A stretch of DNA of 64,000 nucleotides from Gammaproteobacteria bacterium HGW-Gammaproteobacteria-15 (GTDB taxonomy: Bacteria; Pseudomonadota; Gammaproteobacteria; Enterobacterales; Alteromonadaceae): contig PGZF01000002.1 in the NCBI GenBank assembly GCA_002840125.1, positions 124,001-188,000 of the forward strand, given 5' to 3'. Below the pieces are notes generated by a model. That model ran no database searches. It had not been told where the DNA came from and saw nothing but the letters and a program-made list of their open reading frames with translations. A program made the translations under genes and the position numbers. Numbering within the stretch: position 1 is the first letter of the stretch; every line of letters begins with the position of its first letter. Shown one piece after another: positions 7,589 through 14,648 of the stretch.

Positions 7589-8107
7589 ATTTTTAGCATA
7601 AGAAAAGCGGTTAGTGCTGATACTAATCAGATACTTAATATTATACGGGCGAAAGCAGAATTTGACGGCTGCGCCGATACGTTGCGGGCGAAAGAAAATG
7701 ATATCAAAGAAGCGTTTTTTTCACCTGTTCCAAAAGCATACGCATTGGTTGTGGTTGAAGCAGACAAAGTCATTGGAATTGCAACCTACTACAGTATCTA
7801 CTCTACCTTTATTGCTAAGCCTGGGATCTGGCTTGATGACTTATTTATCTACCCGCAGTATCGAAGTAAAGGTATTGGCGAGGCGCTGTTATCGGCGTTG
7901 TGCACCATTGCTGAAGAAACAGGCTGCGGCCGCATAGACTGGATAGTGGCGCACGACAATCAGCAGGGTAAGCGCTTCTACGAAAACGTCGGGGCAGTTA
8001 TTTTTGAGTCAGTAAGGCATGCCCGTCTTGATGAAACAGCAATCAAGCACCTGGCGGACAAATCTCTTAGCAAAGTCACGCACGCGGCAACTAGGGCGTC
8101 GGAATAA
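7589..8107 (+). CDS. GNAT-family N-acetyltransferase with apparent AUU start
   Basis: The 172-residue reading frame has the full GNAT fold: FSIRKAVSADTNQILNIIRA (first strand and helix), VVVEADKVIGIATYYSIYST, IWLDDLFIYPQYRSKGIGEALL (motif A, acetyl-CoA binding) and DNQQGKRFYENVGAVIFESV (motif B). The first strand lies upstream of the first usual start codon in frame (TTG 7682), which would remove about 30 residues of the fold. A perfect AAGGAG (7575-7580) lies eight bases before ATT 7589, exactly where ATG is expected, and a TAA at 7574 bounds the frame. No ATG, GTG, TTG or CTG occurs between. This suggests a rare AUU start, a single-base change that weakened the gene, or a sequencing error. 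Confidence 0.72.
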   Translation: MFSIRKAVSADTNQILNIIRAKAEFDGCADTLRAKENDIKEAFFSPVPKAYALVVVEADKVIGIATYYSIYSTFIAKPGIWLDDLFIYPQYRSKGIGEALLSALCTIAEETGCGRIDWIVAHDNQQGKRFYENVGAVIFESVRHARLDETAIKHLADKSLSKVTHAATRASE

Positions 8108-8300
8108 TACCTTTCAAACGCTCCAGATCACCATCACCTACACCGTGTTGTTTAAAATAATGCGGCCGCTGTTGTACGGTATTGATAATACGTTTGGCTT
8201 TAAAGGTTTTAAGGCCAAAACAGGTAGCGTGCGAGAGTAAGTTGCCGATGCTGCCTTCGCGTTCTAAAACACCAATGCCTAAGCCGTGCTGGCGCAAGTT
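8091..8300 (-). pseudogene. C-terminal remnant of a HipA-like kinase toxin gene
   Basis: The minus-strand frame ending at TAG 8091 reads GNLLSHATCFGLKTFKAKRI followed by VQQRPHYFKQHGVGDGDLERL. This matches the extreme C-terminus of HipA/YjjJ-type serine kinase toxins, where a helical segment ends in a pattern like HFxxxGVSxxDIxxL. Only about 70 codons remain. The frame continues upstream into the lytic transglycosylase gene, which is read in another frame, so the kinase core is gone. The remnant overlaps the end of the GNAT gene by 17 bp. I read it as a fossil left when DNA was lost between the GNAT and the transglycosylase. The match is from memory of the family. Confidence 0.5.
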
Positions 8301-8301
8301 A

Positions 8302-9471
8302 TTACAGCTTGCTGCTAAGCTGGTTTGTTCCGGGCGGCACCGGTGTTTTGGATTGGGGCCCCAGAGCGAGGCGGGCACTTTGCTTGGACTCCAGCTGCTG
8401 CAGCGCAATGCGGATATCGGCAGTGTAATACAGTGAGGCGAAGCCAAGACGATTGCGGCCCAGGTTATGAAACACCATGCCAAAGGCGATATCGCCGGCG
8501 CTGAAATCCTGGTAGTTTTCAGCAAAATAAGCGGCGGGTTTGCTGAATTCGTCGTCTATCAGCAGCGCTCTTACCCGGCCAGGGCCGCCATGATAAGCCT
8601 GGATCAGCAACAGCCGGTAAATGTGTTCCTGCTTTTCCTGCGGCAGATGGCCAAAGCGTGTCAGAAACACCGGCCGTAGCATCCGGTGATTACGTTCAAA
8701 CAGCCATAGCGCGCAATCTACCTGAGCAATACGGTGCAGTTGTTTATTATTTGGTACTTTGCAATCTTTCAGTGCCTGTGGTGTCAGTTGCAGGATCCCT
8801 CTGGCATTGGCTTTCGAGTGAGCTTCGCGCACGCCACCACTTTCGATAATTAACATGCCGGCCAGATCTGAAAGTAAGTCGTCGGGCAGACTGATGCGCT
8901 TTTGCTGCACCCGGCGGGCGTGTACTAAGCGCAGGGTGTCATGCAGTGAGGCTTGATTGTTAGGCGTGCCCACCTTAATGCCATCCCAGTTTCCAGACAA
9001 GCGGCCGTCCGGGTGTTCCCCCAGATAGCGCGATATGGCCAGAGGTAAATCTACATAGGGTTGATGACAGCGAATAGCAAAAGGGTAGCCAAGGGTCTGG
9101 CTGTTGCCTTCTACCCAGGCATGAACCTGGCCTTGTTGTGCCATGCCATGACGGGTTTGATTCAGAATTAACTGGGTTTGCAAAGAGTCTGCGGCGTCTT
9201 CAATAACCTGCAGAAAGTTTCCGCGCATATCAAACAATAAATGGCGATTGCGTTCCGAGCAATGACCTGAGCGGGTAAGGATCCAGCGCCGTACATTCAT
9301 CACATTGTCATAGACGCCCTTGCTTTCTGCATAAGGCTTGCTGCGCACTACCTCAGCCCAGTTCTGGTAAGGGGACACGGGGTCATGTGCCAGAGCGTTT
9401 TGTGGCAACACGCATCCAAATAGCGTAGCGACGGCAAACGTCCAGTATCGGCTAAGTTGCATGGATCCCAT
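8302..9471 (-). CDS. exported lytic transglycosylase-like protein
   Basis: The protein has 389 residues with a signal peptide (YWTFAVATLFGCVLPQNALA). A long N-terminal domain of unclear family is followed by an SLT-type lysozyme domain: LLSDLAGMLIIESGGVREAH places the catalytic Glu at about residue 210, followed by KANARGILQLTPQAL, the usual ESxxNPxAxSxxGAxGLMQ-like motif in divergent form. LLLIQAYHGGPGRVRALL corresponds to the later AYNAGP motif. Such enzymes cleave peptidoglycan between MurNAc and GlcNAc. The C-terminal tail (ARLALGPQSKTPVPPGTNQ) is low complexity and runs into the hipA remnant, so the natural end may have been altered. Start ATG 9471 has GGAG at good spacing. Confidence 0.7.
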   Translation of the reverse strand: MGSMQLSRYWTFAVATLFGCVLPQNALAHDPVSPYQNWAEVVRSKPYAESKGVYDNVMNVRRWILTRSGHCSERNRHLLFDMRGNFLQVIEDAADSLQTQLILNQTRHGMAQQGQVHAWVEGNSQTLGYPFAIRCHQPYVDLPLAISRYLGEHPDGRLSGNWDGIKVGTPNNQASLHDTLRLVHARRVQQKRISLPDDLLSDLAGMLIIESGGVREAHSKANARGILQLTPQALKDCKVPNNKQLHRIAQVDCALWLFERNHRMLRPVFLTRFGHLPQEKQEHIYRLLLIQAYHGGPGRVRALLIDDEFSKPAAYFAENYQDFSAGDIAFGMVFHNLGRNRLGFASLYYTADIRIALQQLESKQSARLALGPQSKTPVPPGTNQLSSKL

Positions 9472-9642
9472 ATCTGCTCCGGTGTTTCTAAGGCTGGTGT
9501 AGCGGTTGTCGACTGCCGTTGAATAGCAAAGCTGAACACGGCCTTAACAAGCAAATACAGTAAATCCTTTTACCCGCCGTTACCAGAGGTACAGACAAAT
9601 ATTATTACGCTTACGCAGTTATAGTTAAACCAAGCCTGAGGC

Positions 9643-9655
9643 AGATCAATATCAG
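9643..9655. promoter_or_regulatory. weak FNR/Anr-like box upstream of hemN
   Basis: CAGATCAATATCAG (around 9642-9655) is an imperfect palindrome resembling the FNR site TTGAT-N4-ATCAA. It lies about 60 bp upstream of hemN, a gene commonly induced under low oxygen by FNR. Only seven of ten conserved positions fit, so this is tentative. Confidence 0.25.
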
Positions 9656-9716
9656 CTGACACGCCAGGGCTTATCATGGCTATCAGTCAATCGCCAGCAG
9701 TGTTAAAGGGGTTAAG

Positions 9717-11078
9717 ATGTCCGTCAGCAACTGGGATCCAAAGTTAATCAGTAAGTACAATATTAACGGCCCGCGCTATACCTCTTACCCCACAGCCTTG
9801 GCGCTAAGTACTGATTTTGATAAAACGCTGATCCCCACTGCAATAGGGCAAGGCGCGGATCAGCTTAGCCTTTATATCCATATCCCGTTTTGCCATAAGC
9901 TGTGTTACTACTGTGGTTGCAATAAAGTGGTAACCCGGCATCAGCATAAAGCCGATAGCTATCTGGATGCGTTGGCAGAGGAGATGGCGCTGTACCAGCC
10001 GCTGCTGGCGCAAAAACAGATTATTCAGCTGCACTTGGGCGGGGGTACACCCACTTTTTTAACTGAAGTACAGCTAAGCCGCCTCATGGCGTTACTGCAC
10101 CGCCATTTTACCCTAACGCCGGATGCGGAAATCAGTATTGAAATTGACCCACGCAGTTGCAGTGACAGTAAGCTGGCGCATTTACGCACGCTTGGCTTTA
10201 ACCGGGTAAGTTTTGGCGTGCAGGACTTAGATGAAAAAGTGCAAATTGCCATTAACCGGGTGCAGGACACCGCACTTATCTGCCATCAGGTGCAGCTTAG
10301 CCGCCAGCTGGGATTTAGTTCGGTTAATCTTGATCTGGTATATGGCTTGCCCTTTCAGCAGCCAGACAGTTTTGCCAGCACGCTGGAACAGATTATTCAG
10401 CTGCAGCCAGACCGCATTTCATTATTTAGTTACGCCCATTTGCCCGAGCGTTTTGCTGCCCAGCGTAAGCTGGACAACGCCAGCTTGCCAGATGCCACGC
10501 TTAAACTGCAGCTACAAAGCATGGCTATTAACGCCTTTGTGGCGGCCGGTTATCAGTTTATTGGTATGGACCATTTTGCCCGGCCCGGCGATGCGCTGGC
10601 CAAAGCACAGCTTGCCGGTAAGCTGCAGCGTAATTTTCAGGGCTATACCACCGCCGGGCAAAATGCCCTGATTGGCCTTGGCGTGTCCAGCATTAGCCAG
10701 GTCAATGGTGTGCTGTGGCAAAATGGTAAAGAACTACCGGCCTATTATGCAGCCATTGCCGCCAGCCAGTTGCCGGTTGAACGCGGTTTTAGCTTAAGTG
10801 CGGATGATAAACTGCGGGCCGCTTTGATCAGCCAGTTAATTTGCCACTTTGAGCTGGACGTGGAAAGTTTTAGCCGCCAGTGGCGCTTGCATGGTTTTTG
10901 GCAATACTTTGCCCGGGCATTGGAGCTGCTGCAGCCGTTTATGGAAGATGGCCTGGTTGAGGTATATGCCTGGCGGATTAATGTAACTGCAGCAGGGCGC
11001 TTATGGGTGCGCAGTATTTGCGCCTGCTTTGATGCTTATTTAACTCAGGGCCAGCAGCGTTATTCTAAGGTTATTTAG
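9717..11078 (+). CDS. hemN: oxygen-independent coproporphyrinogen III oxidase
   Basis: This 453-residue radical-SAM enzyme converts coproporphyrinogen III to protoporphyrinogen IX without oxygen, a late step of haem synthesis in the cytoplasm. The cluster motif CHKLCYYCGCN (CxxxCxxC plus the HemN-specific fourth Cys) lies at about residues 62-72. YIHIPFCHK precedes it, and LHLGGGTPTFL, IEIDPR and FNRVSFGVQD follow, all classic HemN motifs. The N-terminus (YNINGPRYTSYPTAL) is the HemN substrate-binding trip-wire region, which separates true HemN from HemW. Length agrees with E. coli HemN (457). Upstream is a possible FNR site; downstream is a long inverted repeat. Confidence 0.95.
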   Translation: MSVSNWDPKLISKYNINGPRYTSYPTALALSTDFDKTLIPTAIGQGADQLSLYIHIPFCHKLCYYCGCNKVVTRHQHKADSYLDALAEEMALYQPLLAQKQIIQLHLGGGTPTFLTEVQLSRLMALLHRHFTLTPDAEISIEIDPRSCSDSKLAHLRTLGFNRVSFGVQDLDEKVQIAINRVQDTALICHQVQLSRQLGFSSVNLDLVYGLPFQQPDSFASTLEQIIQLQPDRISLFSYAHLPERFAAQRKLDNASLPDATLKLQLQSMAINAFVAAGYQFIGMDHFARPGDALAKAQLAGKLQRNFQGYTTAGQNALIGLGVSSISQVNGVLWQNGKELPAYYAAIAASQLPVERGFSLSADDKLRAALISQLICHFELDVESFSRQWRLHGFWQYFARALELLQPFMEDGLVEVYAWRINVTAAGRLWVRSICACFDAYLTQGQQRYSKVI

Positions 11079-11143
11079 GGTAGGTGATAGCAAATTTTCT
11101 GTTGCCGCCCCTTGTACTATGGTGAATTAGAGCCCATTATGCG

Positions 11144-11189
11144 CGCACGCTGCGGTATAAAATGATGCAATGCAAAACCGCTGCGTGCG
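11144..11189. repeat. 12-bp inverted repeat between hemN and the next gene
   Basis: CGCACGCTGCGG (11144-11155) and CCGCTGCGTGCG (11178-11189) pair at 11 of 12 positions around a 22-base loop that contains TATAAA. No T tract follows, so it is either a weak terminator for hemN or an operator around the promoter of the gene at 11209. Confidence 0.55.
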
Positions 11190-11208
11190 TTGGTTAACAT
11201 GAGGTGTT

Positions 11209-11526
11209 ATGCGCTGGCTAAGTAGTTTTGCCATACTCTTTTATTTAAGCTTATTGTGTACGCCGCAAGCTTTTGCCGTGCACGATGCACGCTTATCACC
11301 TCTGGCCGACTCTCAGTTTCATGCAGTAAACCCTTCACTGCATCAGCACACGTTAAATACCCCACAGGATAAAGACGATCAGCCGAAATTTGCTGTTATA
11401 CCGGCAAAGCGCAGCGCAGTTTTTAGTTTAACCTGTGTAGCCGCTGTGGTGATATCTGCGGCGCCCCACACCATAGTTGTTAGCCCCCAACAGGCCAGAG
11501 CCCCACCGCAATTTTCCTTAAGTTAA
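11209..11526 (+). CDS. small exported protein of unknown function
   Basis: This 105-residue protein has a clear signal peptide (WLSSFAILFYLSLLCTPQAFA), a His- and Pro-containing middle (SQFHAVNPSLHQH), a hydrophobic stretch (VFSLTCVAAVVISAAPHTIVV) and the end QQARAPPQFSLS. The overall plan and the ARAPP end recall small DUF2946-like exported proteins near metal or export genes, but the resemblance is too weak to assign. It is preceded by a long inverted repeat and followed after 195 bp by secD. GAGG lies six bases before the ATG. Confidence 0.5.
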   Translation: MRWLSSFAILFYLSLLCTPQAFAVHDARLSPLADSQFHAVNPSLHQHTLNTPQDKDDQPKFAVIPAKRSAVFSLTCVAAVVISAAPHTIVVSPQQARAPPQFSLS

Positions 11527-11721
11527 CGCTTAACCCGGTACCCTGACATCTATAGCACTGTGCTCCTTCGCAGGTGTTTTGTGCGTTGTCAGGCCGGTTA
11601 AATACCGCACTCTGCTTTTTTGTATTAAGCACCTTAACGGGTTGGTGCAGAGTGCTTAGCTGCCCCTTACTCATTGCATGATGGGCGCGGTGGCTGTAGC
11701 AACAAAGCTAAGGATAAACTG

Positions 11722-13575
11722 ATGTTAAATAAAAACCCTGCCTGGCGCTATGTGCTGGTGATTGGCATGTTATTGCTGGCACTGGTGTATGCGCTACCAA
11801 ATTTATACCCGGAAGACCCGGCACTGAATATCAGCGCTACCCGTGGCGGTACTGTCGCTGAACAAACCCGCTCGCAACTGGAACAAAGCTTCCGCGCAGC
11901 CAATATTGCGGCTAAATCGGTGGTGTTGGAAGAAGGCCAAATTCGGGCCCGCTTTAACAGCACCGAAGATCAGTTACAGGCGCGTGAAATTGCCAACCAG
12001 CAGCTGGGAGCAAATTTTATTACCGCACTTAACCTGACGCCTGCCACGCCAGACTGGCTAAGCGCCATCGGTGCCACACCGATGAACTTAGGCCTGGACC
12101 TGCGCGGTGGTGTGCACTTTTTACTGGCGGTAGATATGAAAGCCGCGCTGGATAAAAACCTGAATGACCTGGTGCAAACTTTCCGTGCCGACTTACGTGA
12201 AGATAAAATCCGTTACCGCACTGTGCAGGCCGATATTGACCATAGCCAGGTACAGATTACTTTTCGCAGCACCGGAGATATTGTGGCCGCTGAAGCGGCA
12301 CTGAGAAAGCGCGATCGTGAACTGGTATTTACCACCGGCAGCGACAACCTGACTTTGCTGGTTGGCCTTAGCGAAATCCGTTTAAAAGAAATCCGTGAAT
12401 ATGCGCTGGAGCAAAACATTACCATTATCCGTAACCGGGTAAATGAAATTGGTGTGGCCGAGCCGTTAGTGCAGCGCCAGGGCACTGATCGCATTGTCGT
12501 GCAATTGCCCGGAGTGCAAGACACGGCACAGGCAAAAGAAATTCTCGGTGCCACTGCTTCGCTGGAGTTTCGTCTGGTAGACACTGATGGCGATTTAGCT
12601 GCTGCACTTGAAGGCCGGGTGCCGCCTAATTCAGAGCTGTATTACAGCCGTGACGGCCGCCCGGTACTGCTGGAAAAGCGCATTATGCTTACCGGCGATC
12701 ATATTACCGGTGCCAGTTCGGGTTATGACGAATACAGCCGGCCGCAGGTAAATATTAAGCTGGATGCTAAAGGCGGCACCTTACTTTCAGCCAGTACAAA
12801 AGACACGATAGGCCGGCGCATGGCGTCGGTGTTTATTGAGTATAAGCCCGGCACTGAAACAGGTGCAGATGGTAACCCGGTACTGATTAAACAGCAGGAA
12901 GTCATTAACGATGCCACCATTCAGGCGCGCTTAGGCCGTGACTTTGTGATCACCGGTATCGACTCGCCGGCAGAAGCGCAAAACCTGGCCACCTTACTGC
13001 GTGCCGGGGCTTTAATTGCACCGATCCAGATTATTGAAGAGCGCACCATAGGCCCAAGCTTAGGTAAAGAAAATATCGAGCTTGGCATAACCGCTATTCA
13101 GTGGGGTATGGCCGCTGTACTGCTGTTTATGGCGCTGTACTACAAAGCCTTTGGCATGGTAGCCAATGTAGCTCTGGTAGCCAACCTGGTATTGATGGTG
13201 GGTATGATGTCGCTGATCCCCGGCGCAACCCTAACCTTACCGGGTATGGCCGGTATAGTGCTGACGGTGGGTATGGCGGTAGATGCCAATGTGCTTATTT
13301 TTGAGCGTATCCGTGAAGAGTTGTTGGAAGGGCGCTCCGTACAGCAGGCTATTCACCACGGTTATGACCGTGCCTTTGCCACCATTGCCGATTCTAACAT
13401 TACCACCTTGCTGGTGGCGCTGGTGTTATTTGGTATTGGTACCGGGCCGGTAAAAGGCTTTGCGGTAACGCTGGCGATAGGCATTTTAACATCTATTTTT
13501 ACGGCGGTAGTAGGTACCCGGTTATTAGTAAATTTAATTTGGGGTGGCCGCCGCGTGCAGTCACTGCCGATATAA
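11722..13575 (+). CDS. secD: protein translocase subunit SecD
   Basis: This 617-residue inner-membrane protein is part of the proton- or sodium-driven SecDF complex that pulls proteins through SecYEG on the periplasmic side. WRYVLVIGMLLLALVYALPN is the first helix, MNLGLDLRGGVHFLL the P1 base motif, and LEFRLVDTDGD and IGPSLGKENIELG mark the P1 end. The last 150 residues form five helices with GIVLTVGMAVDANVLIFERIREE, whose Asp carries ions. I chose ATG 11722 because AAGGA lies seven bases upstream; the longer frame to 11674 is unlikely. secF follows after 10 bp. tgt and yajC, which usually precede secD, are missing, so this may be a second SecDF copy. Confidence 0.93.
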   Translation: MLNKNPAWRYVLVIGMLLLALVYALPNLYPEDPALNISATRGGTVAEQTRSQLEQSFRAANIAAKSVVLEEGQIRARFNSTEDQLQAREIANQQLGANFITALNLTPATPDWLSAIGATPMNLGLDLRGGVHFLLAVDMKAALDKNLNDLVQTFRADLREDKIRYRTVQADIDHSQVQITFRSTGDIVAAEAALRKRDRELVFTTGSDNLTLLVGLSEIRLKEIREYALEQNITIIRNRVNEIGVAEPLVQRQGTDRIVVQLPGVQDTAQAKEILGATASLEFRLVDTDGDLAAALEGRVPPNSELYYSRDGRPVLLEKRIMLTGDHITGASSGYDEYSRPQVNIKLDAKGGTLLSASTKDTIGRRMASVFIEYKPGTETGADGNPVLIKQQEVINDATIQARLGRDFVITGIDSPAEAQNLATLLRAGALIAPIQIIEERTIGPSLGKENIELGITAIQWGMAAVLLFMALYYKAFGMVANVALVANLVLMVGMMSLIPGATLTLPGMAGIVLTVGMAVDANVLIFERIREELLEGRSVQQAIHHGYDRAFATIADSNITTLLVALVLFGIGTGPVKGFAVTLAIGILTSIFTAVVGTRLLVNLIWGGRRVQSLPI

Positions 13576-13585
13576 GGAGCACGGT

Positions 13586-14530
13586 ATGCAGGTATTTAAT
13601 TTTGCCAAACCGCTAAATTTTATGCGGTTAAAATGGGCTGCGGTAGTGTTATCCACATTTCTGGTGCTGGGCTCTTTTACTTCTATTGCTATAAACGGCA
13701 TTAACTGGGGGCTGGATTTTACCGGCGGCACTGTCATTGAAGTTGGTTTTGCCAAACCGGCTGATTTAGTAGCAGTAAGGCAAACGCTGACCGACGCGGG
13801 CTATGAAGATGCCGTGGTGCAGCTATTTGGCACCAGCCGCGATGTGTTGATCCGTATTCCGCTGCGCCCCGATATTGCTCAGGCCGTGGTGGGTGACACA
13901 GTGCTGCAGGCGCTGAACAGCCAGCAGGCAGAAGCGGTAACCATGCGCCGGGTTGAGTTTGTCGGGCCAAGCGTAGGCGAAGAGCTAAAACAAGATGGCG
14001 GCCTGGCGATGCTAATGGCGCTACTGGGCATTCTGGCTTATGTTGCCATGCGCTTTGAATGGCGTTTGTCGGTGGGTGCTGTGGCATCACTGGCGCATGA
14101 CGTGATTTTAACCCTGGGGTTGTTTTCAGTATTGCAGCTGGAATTCGATTTAACGGTGCTGGCTGCGATACTGGCGCTAATAGGTTACTCCATTAACGAT
14201 ACCATAGTGGTGTTTGACCGTATCCGTGAAAGTTTCCGCAAATTGCGCGAAGCAACAGTAGCAGAAACCATCAACGATGCCATTACCTCGACATTAAACC
14301 GTACGGTTATTACCTCTTTAACCACTGTGCTGGTATTAGTGGTGCTGTTTTATATGGGTGGTGCGTTAATACATGGTTTTGCCACAGCGCTGCTGTTTGG
14401 TATTGCTATCGGTACTTATTCTTCTGTCTATGTGGCCAGTGCCATTGCCGAAATTCTCGGTATTAGCCGGGAGGATATGCTGCCCCCGCCGCCGGTAGAT
14501 AAAGAAAGTGAGGGCACCGGCGCGTTCTAA
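13586..14530 (+). CDS. secF: protein translocase subunit SecF
   Basis: This 314-residue protein is the second half of the SecDF motor. INWGLDFTGGTVIEVGF is the P4 domain motif, RRVEFVGPSVGEEL precedes helix 2, and IGYSINDTIVVFDRIRESFR contains the ion-coupling Asp near the conserved Arg. SD AAGGAG lies six bases before ATG 13586; earlier starts overlap secD. The C-terminal tail is short and Pro-rich (LPPPPVDKESEGTGAF). The gene ends at a strong terminator shared with the convergent RND pump gene. Confidence 0.93.
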   Translation: MQVFNFAKPLNFMRLKWAAVVLSTFLVLGSFTSIAINGINWGLDFTGGTVIEVGFAKPADLVAVRQTLTDAGYEDAVVQLFGTSRDVLIRIPLRPDIAQAVVGDTVLQALNSQQAEAVTMRRVEFVGPSVGEELKQDGGLAMLMALLGILAYVAMRFEWRLSVGAVASLAHDVILTLGLFSVLQLEFDLTVLAAILALIGYSINDTIVVFDRIRESFRKLREATVAETINDAITSTLNRTVITSLTTVLVLVVLFYMGGALIHGFATALLFGIAIGTYSSVYVASAIAEILGISREDMLPPPPVDKESEGTGAF

Positions 14531-14587
14531 CTAACAATACAGTGGCTAGCTAACAACACGGCTGTAGATAAAAAGTACTGCAGCTAA

Positions 14588-14618
14588 AAAAACGCCCCGC
14601 AGTTTACGGGGCGTTTTT
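14588..14618. terminator. bidirectional Rho-independent terminator
   Basis: AAACGCCCCG / CGGGGCGTTT arms around a seven-base loop have A tracts on the left and T tracts on the right, so it works on both strands. It ends secF and the convergent RND transporter gene. Confidence 0.9.
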
Positions 14619-14648
14619 TGTGAGTTAACACAGAGCTTACTGCTGTTA

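Noticed and set aside
8182..8436. 84-codon plus-strand frame over the hipA remnant and transglycosylase end
   Set aside because: It has no SD and is antisense to a better supported gene; its Leu-rich content is typical of a shadow.
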